Positions 7,687 to 17,500 of a stretch of DNA of 64,000 nt are shown piece by piece. A model generated the notes under the pieces. It was given only the letters and a program-made list of their open reading frames with translations, was not told where the DNA came from and did not search any database. Location: the NCBI RefSeq assembly GCF_012396365.1, contig NZ_JAAXPG010000001.1, positions 248,001 to 312,000 on the forward strand, in the 5' to 3' direction. This stretch comes from Nocardiopsis alborubida. Its GTDB lineage: Bacteria; Actinomycetota; Actinomycetes; Streptosporangiales; Streptosporangiaceae. The translations under genes were made by a program, and so were the position numbers. Numbering within the stretch: the first letter of the stretch is position 1; each line of letters opens with the position of its first letter.

Positions 7687-9879
7687 CTATTCGTCCGGGC
7701 GGAGCGGCTCGCTGCGCACGCGCCGCGAGGGCGGGCCCGCCGCGAAGTCCGGCATCGGCGGCCGCGGCGGCTTGAGCACCATGGGGCGCTTCCCCACGGG
7801 TGTGAGGGGCCCGCGTCGCTCCGGCGCGGGACGCCCGGCACCGGGCGCGGGCGCGGCCGGGGGCGCCGGAGAAGAGGGGGCCTGCCCGTCCCCGCCCTCC
7901 TCCCGGACGGTGGGGGGAAGCTCCTCCGCCTCGGGCGGGAGGTCGGTGTCGGGCACGGAGGGCTCGGGTTCCCCGAGCGGTTCCGGTTCCTGGAGGGGGT
8001 CCCCTTCCTGGGACCGGTCCTCGTCGGCCGCGTGGCGGGTCTGGGCCTCCTCCGGCCCCGGCGCGGGCTCCACGGGTCCGTCCGAGGGGCGCGCCGCCTC
8101 CGGGGGCAGGTCGCTGATCCGGAACGCCGCCCGCACCGTGGGACCGGTGTCGTGGTCCAGCACGGGCGTCGGTTCCGGTTTCGGCTCCGGCTCCTCCGCG
8201 AAGGGGGAGGTGTCGTCCTCCGGCGGCGTCCACACCGGCGGTACGTAGTCCGCGAGGGCGTGGGCGCCCGAGTCGTCCTCGGGCGGCTCCCAGAGCGCGG
8301 TGCCCGGGTCGTCCGCCCGGTCGGACGCGGCGGCGGCCGGCGCACCGTGCTCCGTACCGTGCCCGGACGTGCGGCCTTCGGCGGCCGCCGCGGAGGGCTC
8401 CGCCTCCCGGGGCTCCTCGGCGGTCGGGGCGCCGACGGGGGCGTAGGCCGCCACGGGTTCGGGTTCCGTGACCGGTCCGGGCTCCGGCTCGGACGGCGCG
8501 CTCCGCAGCGCGGACACGGGCGCGGGCTCCGGGGCGGGCCCGGCCTCCGGGTCCTCGGGCCCAGCCTCCGGTGCCACGACTGGAGCGGACTCCCGCCGGA
8601 GCTCCGCGGGCTCCTCCGGCGGTTCGGACTCCGGGTCGAAGGCCGTGACGGTCCCGGTTCCCGGTTCCGGCCCCACGGGGGGCTCGGACTTCGACTGGGG
8701 CTCGGCGGCCGCCGGCGGGGCGTCGGCCTCGTCCGACACCGGGTCGCCGAAGGGCGGCTCGTGCTCGAAACCCTCGTCGGCCAGGTGGTCGGGGACCACC
8801 GCGGCCGACTCCGGCTCCGCTTCCGGCTCGACGCGGGCGGGCGACGCCGCGCCGGGCACCACCGGGGCCTCCTCGGCGGCCCGCTTGATCGGGTTGTGCC
8901 CGTCCCGCGAGCGCCGGGGCAGGCGCAGCGTCGGAACGGAGGCCTCGATCCCGTCCCCGCCGTCCTCCGCGTCGGACCGCGGTGCGTCGGTGTCCGCGAC
9001 GGGCAGCGGCTCGGCGGCGAACTCCGCGTCGTCCCAGCCCTCCTCGTCCCGGCCCGGCTCGTCCCGGTCCCAGACGGCGTCGGGTTCCGGACCCCTCCCG
9101 CGCTCCCCGGACGACTCCGGCTCCCCGAACGCCTCCGGCCTTCCGGGGGCCTCCGGATCCCCGGCGGGCCTCGGGCCCCCGTCGCCCCCGTCGTCGTCCC
9201 GGCCAGGACGGGCGACCGGCGCGAACGCCTCGGTCTCCTCCTCGTCCCGGCCGTCGGAGCCCAGGCGCAGCAGCCGCGCCTTGAGCGCGCCGCCCTCCGA
9301 GGCGGACAGGTGGGCGGCCTCCCCGCGCGGGGGGACCGCGGTGCGGGCGTGCAGCACCGTGGTGGGGTCGTCCGCCGGACGCGGCCTCGCCACCCGGGCA
9401 CGGCGGCGCCTGCGCATGTGCGCGCGCAGGGTCATCCACAGCAGGAAGGCGACGAGCAGAGCCGCGAGCGGCGCCACCGCCACGATCACGTTGGCGACCC
9501 CCTGGTGCACCCGCTCGACGAGTTCCAGGCTGCTCATCAGCATCGCCGTCGCGGCGAACAGGACCAGCACCGGGATCAGCACCAGGTCGACCCAGAGCCG
9601 CTCGCGCGGGGGCGCTCCGCGCAGCAGGTAGCTCACCCAGCACGCCATCATCAGCAGCAGGGTGTAGGTCACCGGGAACACGTGGGCGAGGAGGCTGCCC
9701 TCGTGGCCGCCGTACTCGGCGAACTGGAAGATGCCGTTGTAGGAGATGACGAGGGCGCACAGTGCGATGAGGCCGACGAACAGGCCGCCACCGACGAGAG
9801 CACCGGCTCCCGCGCCGCGACCTGCCGCGGGCCTACCGTTCCGTGTCCCTGACTCGGGGGCGTTGTTGTAAGGGGCCAT
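7687..9879 (-). CDS. DUF2637-like membrane protein with long acidic, proline-rich tail
   Basis: 730 residues. After a short Gly/Ala-rich N terminus there are four hydrophobic helices (about 28-50, 65-85, 95-118, 128-150) resembling the DUF2637 membrane region found in actinomycete proteins, including some plasmid-spread proteins. A basic RRRRRARVARPRP stop-transfer follows, and then about 540 residues of Pro/Glu/Ala-rich low-complexity sequence with no recognisable fold. It is transcribed alone, between the SDR gene and cysS. Function unknown; the tail is probably cytoplasmic and disordered. The strong base-composition bias creates long false frames on the other strand. The 268-bp gap before its stop (7419-7686) holds nothing I can support. 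Confidence 0.7.
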   Translation of the reverse strand: MAPYNNAPESGTRNGRPAAGRGAGAGALVGGGLFVGLIALCALVISYNGIFQFAEYGGHEGSLLAHVFPVTYTLLLMMACWVSYLLRGAPPRERLWVDLVLIPVLVLFAATAMLMSSLELVERVHQGVANVIVAVAPLAALLVAFLLWMTLRAHMRRRRRARVARPRPADDPTTVLHARTAVPPRGEAAHLSASEGGALKARLLRLGSDGRDEEETEAFAPVARPGRDDDGGDGGPRPAGDPEAPGRPEAFGEPESSGERGRGPEPDAVWDRDEPGRDEEGWDDAEFAAEPLPVADTDAPRSDAEDGGDGIEASVPTLRLPRRSRDGHNPIKRAAEEAPVVPGAASPARVEPEAEPESAAVVPDHLADEGFEHEPPFGDPVSDEADAPPAAAEPQSKSEPPVGPEPGTGTVTAFDPESEPPEEPAELRRESAPVVAPEAGPEDPEAGPAPEPAPVSALRSAPSEPEPGPVTEPEPVAAYAPVGAPTAEEPREAEPSAAAAEGRTSGHGTEHGAPAAAASDRADDPGTALWEPPEDDSGAHALADYVPPVWTPPEDDTSPFAEEPEPKPEPTPVLDHDTGPTVRAAFRISDLPPEAARPSDGPVEPAPGPEEAQTRHAADEDRSQEGDPLQEPEPLGEPEPSVPDTDLPPEAEELPPTVREEGGDGQAPSSPAPPAAPAPGAGRPAPERRGPLTPVGKRPMVLKPPRPPMPDFAAGPPSRRVRSEPLRPDE

Positions 9880-10171
9880 CGCCTTCGCAGCGTAGTCGAG
9901 TCGGTGCCGCGAACACGAGATTCCGGCTGATTATGGTTGCTTCCAGGCGGGCCGTCCCCAGGCGTTCTGTGTCGTTCTGTCGGAATATGCAGGGAGTAGT
10001 GGCAGGGAGAACCGCCGGATCGGGGTTCCGGTCAGGGTTATCTCACACCTCTTCTGCCCGAATACGGCCAATCACATATACGCACTTGGGGATGTCCGGG
10101 AGGGCTTCTCCCACCTGGGAGTCCCTGGTTTGTGACGTCGCTGTGAGGGGAAAGGGGATACGCTTGACAAC

Positions 10172-11575
10172 GTGAGTCTGCGCTTCTATGACACCAGTGC
10201 CCGACAGGTCCGCGAGTTCGTCCCACTGCGCGAGGGGGCCGCCTCCCTGTACCTGTGTGGTGCCACGGTGCAGGCACCCCCGCACATCGGGCACATCCGC
10301 TCCGGGGTGAACTTCGACATCCTGCGCCGCTGGCTGACGCACCTGGGGTACGACGTCACCTTCTGCCGCAACGTCACCGACATCGACGACAAGATCATCC
10401 GGGTCGCGTCGGACGAGGGCGTGCCGTGGTGGCAGGTCAGCGAGCGCAACCAGCGCGCGTTCACGCACGCGTACGAGATCCTGGGCTGCCTGCCGCCCAC
10501 CGTGGAGCCGCGGGCCACCGGGCACGTGCCCGAGATGATCGACCTCATGCACCGCCTCATCGACGCGGGCCACGCCTACGCCGCCTCCGACGGCTCCGGC
10601 GACGTCTACTTCGACGTGCGCTCCTACCCGCCCTACGGGGGCCTGTCCAACCAGCGCCTGGACCAGGTCGTGGAGTCGGCCGACTGCGACGCGGACCGCG
10701 ACAAGCGCGACCCCCGCGACTTCGCCCTGTGGAAGGGCGCCAAGCCGGGCGAGCCCAGCTGGCACACCCCGTGGGGGCGCGGACGCCCCGGCTGGCACCT
10801 GGAGTGCTCGGCCATGGCCACCAAGTACCTGGGCCCCAGCTTCGACATCCACGGCGGCGGCCTGGACCTGGTCTTCCCGCACCACGAGAACGAGCTCGCC
10901 CAGTCCCGCGCGGCCGGGGACGGCTTCGCCCAGTACTGGCTGCACAACGGTCTCCTCGTCGTCGGCGGCGAGAAGATGAGCAAGTCGCTGGGCAACTCCC
11001 TGCTCATCCCGCAGATGGTGCGCAAGGTGCGCCCGGTCGAGCTGCGGTACTACCTGGGCCAGGTGCACTACCGCTCGGTCATCGACTACTCCGACGCCGC
11101 CCTCCAGGAGGCGGCCACCGCCTACCAGCGCATCGAGGGCTTCCTCACCCGCACCGTCGAGGTGCTGGGCGAGGTCGCCCCGGCCGCGGACGTGCCCGCG
11201 GAGTTCGCGTCCGCGCTCAACGACGACCTCGGTGTCTCCCAGGCCCTCGCCGTCGTGCACGGCCACGTCCGCGAGGGCAACACGGCGCTGGCGGCGGGCG
11301 GCAAGGAGCAGGCCGCCGAGATCGCCGGTGAGCTGCGCACCATGCTCGGCGTCCTGGGCCTGGACCCGCTCGGGGAGCAGTGGGCCACCGGCGGCGACCA
11401 GGGGCTGCGCGAGGTCGTGGACGCCCTGGTGGCGGTCGCCCTGGAGCAGCGCCAGGCGGCACGCGGCCGCAAGGACTACGCGGCGGCCGACGCGATCCGC
11501 GACCAGCTCGCCGGGGCGGGCGTCGTGGTCGAGGACACCCCGGAAGGCCCTCGCTGGGACCTGCGCCGCGACTGA
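10172..11575 (+). CDS. cysS: Cysteinyl-tRNA synthetase
   Basis: 467-residue class I synthetase charging tRNA-Cys. Cys29 (LYLCGATVQ) is the first zinc ligand, HIGH lies at 38-41, further zinc ligands are in WHLECSAM and FPHHENE, and KMSKS is at 268-272. The length and the C-terminal anticodon-binding part (ending [13 protein letters not shown]) distinguish it from the shorter paralogue MshC. The GTG at 10172 gives the family N terminus MSLRFYDT. It is followed by rlmB, as in other actinobacteria. The 292-bp gap upstream (9880-10171) must hold its promoter; I could not pick one site with confidence. Confidence 0.95.
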   Translation: MSLRFYDTSARQVREFVPLREGAASLYLCGATVQAPPHIGHIRSGVNFDILRRWLTHLGYDVTFCRNVTDIDDKIIRVASDEGVPWWQVSERNQRAFTHAYEILGCLPPTVEPRATGHVPEMIDLMHRLIDAGHAYAASDGSGDVYFDVRSYPPYGGLSNQRLDQVVESADCDADRDKRDPRDFALWKGAKPGEPSWHTPWGRGRPGWHLECSAMATKYLGPSFDIHGGGLDLVFPHHENELAQSRAAGDGFAQYWLHNGLLVVGGEKMSKSLGNSLLIPQMVRKVRPVELRYYLGQVHYRSVIDYSDAALQEAATAYQRIEGFLTRTVEVLGEVAPAADVPAEFASALNDDLGVSQALAVVHGHVREGNTALAAGGKEQAAEIAGELRTMLGVLGLDPLGEQWATGGDQGLREVVDALVAVALEQRQAARGRKDYAAADAIRDQLAGAGVVVEDTPEGPRWDLRRD

Positions 11576-11708
11576 GGCGGCCCGTGCGGTGGCGCGGCGG
11601 CGTTAGTCTGGGAGTTTGCCGCCGCGTTCACGCCGGCAGGCCACATTCCACCAGCCGGATGCCCCGCGCCTCCGGTATGCCCGCAACACTGACGGGGAGG
11701 CGGCGACC

Positions 11709-12668
11709 ATGCCGGCGAAGAAGAGCAAGAAGGGCCCGACCAAGGGCAGCGGAGGCAAGAACCGCCGCTCACTGGAGGCCAAGAGCGGTACCCTGCCCGC
11801 CGAGCAGCGGCACTGGTACGAGGGCAAGCAGCGGGCCAGGGCCGCCCGCCGCCCCGACTCCGGCGGCCAGGCCCGGGGGGCGCAGCAGGGGGAGCGGCGC
11901 CGTCCGGACGCCTCCGACCTCCTGGTGGGGCGCAACCCGGTGGTGGAGGCGCTGCGCGCCGGTATGCCCGCCACCCGTCTGTTCCTGGCCAACAGCCTCG
12001 ACCCGGACGAGCGGGTCAACGAGGCGGCCCGGATCGCGGGCGAACGCGGCCTGGACGTGCTGGAGGTCACCCGGACCGAGCTCGACCGCCGCTGTGAGAG
12101 CAACGGCCAGCCCGGCGCGGCCCACCAGGGGCTCGCGCTCCAGGCGCGCCCCTACCAGTACCGCGCGCCCGAGGCCCTGCTGGACGCGGCGCAGGAGTCC
12201 GACTCCCCGGCGCTGATCGTGGCCCTGGACGGGGTGACCGACCCGCACAACCTCGGCGCCATCGCCCGTTCGGCCGCCGCGTTCGACGCGCACGGCCTGC
12301 TCATCCCCGAGCGCCGCTCGGCCGGGGTCAACCTCACCGCGTGGAAGACCTCCGCGGGCACCCTCGCCCGGCTGCCCGTGGCCCAGGCCACCAACCTGAC
12401 CCGCGCGCTGGAGGGCTTCAAGAAGGAGGGTCTGTTCGTCGTCGGCCTCGACGCCGGCGGCGACACTTCGATCCCCGACCTGGAGCTGGCCACCGGTCCG
12501 CTGGTCATCGTGATCGGCTCCGAGGGCAAGGGCCTGTCCCGCCTGGTGCGTGAGACCTGCGACGTGGTCGCGAGCATCCCGATCGGCAACGCGGAGTCGC
12601 TGAACGCCTCCGTGGCCGCCGGGGTCTCCCTCTACGAGGTGGCCCGCCGCCGCGCCGCGGCGAAGTAG
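11709..12668 (+). CDS. rlmB: 23S rRNA (guanosine-2'-O-)-methyltransferase, SPOUT family
   Basis: 319 residues. A lysine-rich N-terminal extension (about 1-65) precedes the substrate-binding domain (GRNPVVEALRAG) and a SPOUT domain with its three knot motifs: DGVTDPHNLGAIARSA, IVIGSEGKGLS and IPIGNAESLNASVAAGVSLYE. It methylates the ribose of G2251-type positions using SAM. The ATG at 11709 follows GGGGAGG at the expected distance; the open frame upstream is not conserved sequence. The conserved cysS-rlmB order supports the call. Confidence 0.93.
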   Translation: MPAKKSKKGPTKGSGGKNRRSLEAKSGTLPAEQRHWYEGKQRARAARRPDSGGQARGAQQGERRRPDASDLLVGRNPVVEALRAGMPATRLFLANSLDPDERVNEAARIAGERGLDVLEVTRTELDRRCESNGQPGAAHQGLALQARPYQYRAPEALLDAAQESDSPALIVALDGVTDPHNLGAIARSAAAFDAHGLLIPERRSAGVNLTAWKTSAGTLARLPVAQATNLTRALEGFKKEGLFVVGLDAGGDTSIPDLELATGPLVIVIGSEGKGLSRLVRETCDVVASIPIGNAESLNASVAAGVSLYEVARRRAAAK

Positions 12669-12726
12669 CGCTCGGCCGCAGTCCGCGGGAGACGGGCCGG
12701 GGGTCTGCCGGACCTCCGGCCCGGTA

Positions 12727-12758
12727 CCGTCCGGCTCCGCCTCCGGGGAGCCGGACGG
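12727..12758 (+). terminator. Hairpin terminator after rlmB
   Basis: Perfect 12-base arms (12727-12738, 12747-12758) with an eight-base loop, 58 bp after the rlmB stop, followed shortly by a CCCCGTTTTC stretch. A likely end of the cysS-rlmB transcript. Confidence 0.65.
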
Positions 12759-12836
12759 GCGGCGTGGGACCCCCGTTTTCCGGTCGGGCCCCGCGGGTAG
12801 CTGTGCTGCTGCACCTGACCATCGCAGAGGAAGCAG

Positions 12837-13142
12837 GTGGGCGGCATGGCGGCGACTCCCCCTATCCCCGACTACGAGGACCTCTCGATCCGGGCCCTGG
12901 ACGAGCGCGTCCGACCCCTCCCCGCGGAGCGGGTGCGCGAGCTGATCGCCTACGAGGAGAGCCACTCCGGCCGGATGGAGGTGCTGGAGCTCCTGGAGGA
13001 CCGCCTGCACTCGGTCGAGGGGCGGGACGAGGCGCACCGGGGGGCCGGACCCGAGGGCCGCCATGACGTCGCCGCCGACGCGGCCGACGCGCGGGCGGTG
13101 CCCCGGAGCCCGGAGCGCCCGCCCGGCCGCGACCCGTCCTGA
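12837..13142 (+). CDS. Small acidic helical protein (DUF8129-like)
   Basis: About 101 residues. The first 60 residues (PIPDYEDLSIRALDERVRPL then a charged helix ending ELLEDRLHSVE) follow the pattern of a short actinobacterial domain seen in proteins called lipid-droplet-associated or DUF8129. The last 35 residues are Ala/Arg/Asp-rich and look disordered. GTG at 12837 is six bases after GAGG (12827-12830) and is preferred; ATG at 12846 is the alternative. It lies 52 bp ahead of the topoisomerase gene. Function unknown. Confidence 0.65.
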   Translation: MGGMAATPPIPDYEDLSIRALDERVRPLPAERVRELIAYEESHSGRMEVLELLEDRLHSVEGRDEAHRGAGPEGRHDVAADAADARAVPRSPERPPGRDPS

Positions 13143-13194
13143 CCGGGCGAACGGTCCAGGGAGCGCGCATGGTCGTCCGCGAGGAGGCCCCGGT

Positions 13195-14217
13195 ATGAGT
13201 CTGCGGCGCAGCGACCCGGCCTCGCCGGGGATCACCAGGCGTCGCCGCGGTCGCGGCTACAGCTACCACGGTCCGGACGGGAAGCCGGTCACCGACCCCG
13301 ACGAGATCCGGCGCGTCAAGGAACTCGCTGTGCCCCCGGGCTGGCACGACGTGTGGATCTGCCCCTCGTCCGAGGGGCACATCCAGGCGTGCGGCACCGA
13401 CGACGCGGGCCGCCGCCAGTACCTCTACCACCGGGAGTGGCGGCGCCGGAGCGAGGAGGCCAAGTACGACCGGATGCTCGACTTCGCCGCGCTTCTCCCC
13501 GGGATCCGGAGCACGCTGACCGGGCACCTGGGCCGCCGGGGGCTGGGACGCGAGCGCGTCCTGGCGGCGGCCGTACGCCTGGTCGACCTCGGCTTCCTGC
13601 GGGCGGGGGGCGACGCCTACGCCGCCCGCAACGACTCCTACGGGGTCGCGAGCCTGCTGCGTGAGCACGTCCGCCGCAGCCGCGGCACGGTGGTGTTCGA
13701 GTTCCCCGGCAAATCCGGTCAGGACCAGCGCGTCGAGTGCGCCGAGCCCGAGATCTGCCGCGTGGTCTCCGGCCTCCAGCGCGTCCGCTCGCCGGGGCAG
13801 GACCTGTTCGCCTACCGCGTCGGCGACGACTGGCACGACGTGAACACCGACGACCTCAACTCCTACCTGCGCGAGGTCGCCGGGGAGGAGCACACGGTCA
13901 AGGAGTTCCGCACCTGGCACGCGACGGTCCTGGCCGCGGTCGGGGTCGCGGTGGCCGTTCCCCCCGACGACGACAGGGACCTGGCCAGGCTGAGGACGCA
14001 CGTGGTCCGCGAGGTGGCCGACTACCTGGGCAACACCGAGGCGGTGGCCCGGGACTCCTACATCGACCCCCGTGTCTTCCGGCTGCACGAGCGGGGCGTG
14101 ACGGTCGCCGCCGCGCTGCCCGAACTGGGCAGCGAGGTGCCCGCGGGCGAACTCGCCACCCAGGGCGGGGTGGAGGAGGCGGTGCTGCGCATGCTGCGTG
14201 ACGACAGCGACGCCTGA
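13195..14217 (+). CDS. Type IB DNA topoisomerase (poxvirus-like)
   Basis: 340 residues. Bacterial TopIB relaxes supercoils through a 3'-phosphotyrosine intermediate. The N-terminal domain has GYSYHGPDGKPVTD and VWICPSSEGHIQACGTDDAGR; the catalytic domain carries Arg in KYDRM, KEFRTWHAT (catalytic Arg and His) and the nucleophile Tyr289 in ARDSYIDPRVF. The ATG at 13195 follows GAGGAGG (13181-13187); the reading frame is open for 44 more codons upstream but with no family sequence. It converges on the mbtH gene. These enzymes are accessory in actinobacteria; the cellular role is not settled. Confidence 0.92.
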   Translation: MSLRRSDPASPGITRRRRGRGYSYHGPDGKPVTDPDEIRRVKELAVPPGWHDVWICPSSEGHIQACGTDDAGRRQYLYHREWRRRSEEAKYDRMLDFAALLPGIRSTLTGHLGRRGLGRERVLAAAVRLVDLGFLRAGGDAYAARNDSYGVASLLREHVRRSRGTVVFEFPGKSGQDQRVECAEPEICRVVSGLQRVRSPGQDLFAYRVGDDWHDVNTDDLNSYLREVAGEEHTVKEFRTWHATVLAAVGVAVAVPPDDDRDLARLRTHVVREVADYLGNTEAVARDSYIDPRVFRLHERGVTVAAALPELGSEVPAGELATQGGVEEAVLRMLRDDSDA

Positions 14218-14258
14218 CGGTGCCGGGGACGCGCCGGACCCGCGCGCCCCCGGCGCGC

Positions 14259-14468
14259 TCAGCCCTCCTGCGCGGCGATCAGGCTCGCCGGGCGCAGGTC
14301 GGTCCACTCGCGCTCCACGTACTCCAGGGCCTCGGCCCGGGAGGACTCGCCCTGCGCCACCCGCCATCCCCGGGGCACCTCGGCGAACGCGGGCCACAGG
14401 GAGTGCTGGCCCTCGTCGTTGACCAGCACCAGGAAGCGGGCGTCCTCGTCGTCGAAGGGGTTGCTCAC
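14259..14468 (-). CDS. MbtH-like protein
   Basis: 69 residues. MbtH-like proteins bind the adenylation domains of nonribosomal synthetases and are needed for their solubility or activity. The diagnostic pattern is present: [21 protein letters not shown] and the later WTDLRPASL with the conserved tryptophans. It starts with GTG at 14468, preceded by AAGGAGAG. It lies 53 bp downstream of the C-A-T-C-A-T-E synthetase on the same strand and is the last gene of the thioesterase-synthetase-mbtH operon. It may serve the adenylation domains of both synthetases. Confidence 0.95.
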   Translation of the reverse strand: MSNPFDDEDARFLVLVNDEGQHSLWPAFAEVPRGWRVAQGESSRAEALEYVEREWTDLRPASLIAAQEG

Positions 14469-14521
14469 GTCGGTCTCTCTCCTTGTCGTCGTGGGTGCCG
14501 CGCGCCGTCCGCGCGGCACGG

Positions 14522-17500
14522 TCAGCGCGCCCGGCGGTTCCGCGCGCGCCCCCGCCCGGCGTCGCGCACGAGGCCGCGCAGCCGTTCGGCGTACTCGTCG
14601 GCCAGGGCCCGCACCGTCGCGGCCCCGTGCCGGTGGGCCGAGTAGGTCCAGGAGAACTCCAGCCGCTCCTCGGTGACGCCGCCGGTCACGTCGAACAGGC
14701 CGGTGCGCTCCTCCTGGGGGGCGTGGTCGCACGGGGGCAGGGGCAGCAGGCGCCCCACCGGCCCTCCGTTCCGGTCGCCGAACCGCCCCAGGTAGTTGAA
14801 GGCCACCTGGGGCTCGGGCATGGCGGCCAGCGGAGCCGGAGCCCTGTCGCCGCCCAGTTCGCGCAGCGCCCCGAACCCGATCCCGTCCGGCGCCGCCCGC
14901 CGCTGGGCCCGGGCTGCGGCGACCGCCTCCGCCGTTCCGGTGCCCGGGGGGACCTCCAACAGCACCGGGTGGATGGCGGTGAACCAGCCCACCGTGCGGG
15001 ACAGGTCCACGTCGTCGAACAGGTCCTCGCGGCCGTGGCCCTCCTTGGCCACCAGCAGGCGCGGGTCGCCGCTCCAGTCGGTCAGCACCCGGCCCAGCGC
15101 GCCGAGCAGCACGTCGTCGATGCTGCTGCGCAGCGTGCCGGGCACCCGGCGCAGCAGCGCGTCGGTCTCCTCCGCCGACAGGGACGCCGTGACGATCCGC
15201 TGGGAGGCCACGTCGTTGGGGCCCGAGTCCAGCTCCACCGGGAGGCGGGCGCCCGCGGCCCGGGATGCGAGGTCGGCCCAGTACCCGGCGTCCCCGTCGA
15301 AGGCACCCCGGGCGGTGTGGTGTCCGAGGCGGCGGGCCCACTCGGGGAAGGGGGTGGTGGGCGCGCCCAGGTCCACCGCCTCCCCGCGCTCCAGCTGCCC
15401 GTAGGCGGTGGCCAGGTCCTCCAGCAGCACCCGCCAGGACACGGCGTCGACCACCAGGTGGTGCGCCGACAGCAGCACCCGCGGTGCCCGGCGCCCGCCC
15501 GGGTCGAACACCACCGTCTCGAACAGGGGGCCCTCCGCGAGCCGCTTGGCGGGACGCTCGCGCAGGGCCTCGCGCTCCACCGCCCGCCCCAGCTCCCCGT
15601 CGTCGCCGTCCACACGCACCACCCTGGCGCCGGGCGCCGCGTCGGCGTCCAGGTGCCCGCGCGGACCGTCCGCGGTGTCGGTGACCCGCAGCCGCAGCAT
15701 GTCGTGGTGCGCGGGCAGGCTGTCGGCGGCCCGTGCCCACAGGCGCGGGTCGGTGCCCTCGGCCGCCTCGAACAGCAGCGACATGTCGAAGTGCTCGGGG
15801 CGGCGCGTGCGGGTGCGCAGGAACCAGCGTTCCACGGGCGTGGGCGGGACGGTCCCGGTGACCGGGACCCGCGCGGCGGCCCCGTCCGCGGGCCCGCCCC
15901 GGTCGGCCGCGGCGGCCAGCTCGGCGACCGTCTGGTGCAGGAAGGCGTCGCGCGTGGTGATGTTCCACCCGGCCTCGCGCACCCGCGAGACCATCTGGAT
16001 GCTCAGGATCGAGTCGCCGCCCAGGGTGAAGAAGTTGTCGTGGCGGCCCACGTCCCCGACCCGCAGCAGCTCCGCCCAGATGCCCGCGAGCGCCTGTTCG
16101 GTGACGCCGCGCGGGGCCGCGTCCGGTGCCGTGCGCTCCCCGGGCTCGGCGGGCTCGGGCAGGGCGGCCCGGTCCACCTTGCCGTTGGCGTTGAGGGGGA
16201 TGGCGTCCAGGAACACCACGGCGCCCGGGACCATGTAGTCGGGCAGGGTCCGGCGCAGCCGCTCGCGCAGGTCCGGCAGGTCCGCGTCCGTTCCCGGAGC
16301 ACGGACCGCGTAGGCGACCAGGCCGCGCGCGCCCGAGGCGCCGCGGTGCACCTGGACGGTGGCCTGCGCCACGTCGGGCAGGCGCAGCAGGGCCGCCTCC
16401 ACCTCGCCGGGTTCGATGCGAAAGCCCCGCAGCTTGACCTGTGCGTCGGCGCGTCCGGTGTACTCCAGTTCGCCGGAGTTGTTCCAGCGCACCAGGTCGC
16501 CGGTGCGGTAGAGCCGTCCGCCCCCGCCGAAGGGGTCGGCGACGTAGCGCTCGGCGGTCAGCCCCGGGCGGCCGTGGTAGCCGCGGGTGACCCGGCCGCC
16601 CACGTACAGCTCGCCGACCGCGCCCACGGGCACCGGCCGCAGCCGCTCGTCCAGCACGTGCAGCCGGGTGCCGTCCAGGGGGCGGCCGATCGGCACCGGT
16701 TCGGGGGTGGCGCCCTCCCGGGGCAGCGCGTGGTGGGCGGCGAAGGTGGTGGTCTCGGTGGGCCCGTAGCCGTTGGCCACGGTCGTGCCCGGGCAGGCGC
16801 GGCGCACCCGCTCCACCGCGTGGGGGCTGGCCGCCTCGCCCCCGGTGATGACCTGCTCCATCCCGGCGAAGCAGGAGGGGTCCTGCGCGGCGTAGAGGTT
16901 GAACAGCGCCGCGGTGACGAAGGTGGCGCTGACCCGGTGCTCGGACACCAGGGCGGCGAAACCGTCCGCGTCCAGCCGCTCCGGCGGGGCCACCACCACG
17001 GTGCCGCCGGTCAGCAGCGCCGCCCAGATCTCGTAGGTGGCGGCGTCGAAGGCGTGCGAGGAGTGGAAGAGCGTGCGCCGGGCGTGCCCGCCGGACCAGC
17101 GCCGGTCCGCGGCCAGGCGCACCACGTCGGTGTGGGTCACCGCCACGCCCTTGGGGGCGCCGCTGGAACCGGAGGTGTACATGACGTAGGCGAGCTGGTC
17201 GGGACGGGCGCCGTCCAGCACCTCCGCCCCGGCGTCCGCGCCCGGTACGGCGTCCGCGGCGTCGACCAGCACCGCCGTGGGGGCCGACGGAACCCGGTCG
17301 GCGGAGGCGGCGTCGGTGAGCACGCAGGGCGCACCCGTCCCGGCGACCAGGAGGCGGACGCGTTCGGCGGGGTCGTCGGGGTGGACGGGGACGTAGGCGC
17401 CCCCGGCGCGCAGCACCGCGAGCATCGCGGTGACCACGTGCGGCCCCCGCTCCAGCAGCAGGGGCACGGGCGTCTCGGGCCCCACCCCCAGCGAGCGCAG

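Noticed and set aside
10172..11575. MshC (mycothiol ligase) instead of CysS
   Set aside because: Length of 467 residues, a full anticodon-binding C terminus and linkage to rlmB fit CysS.
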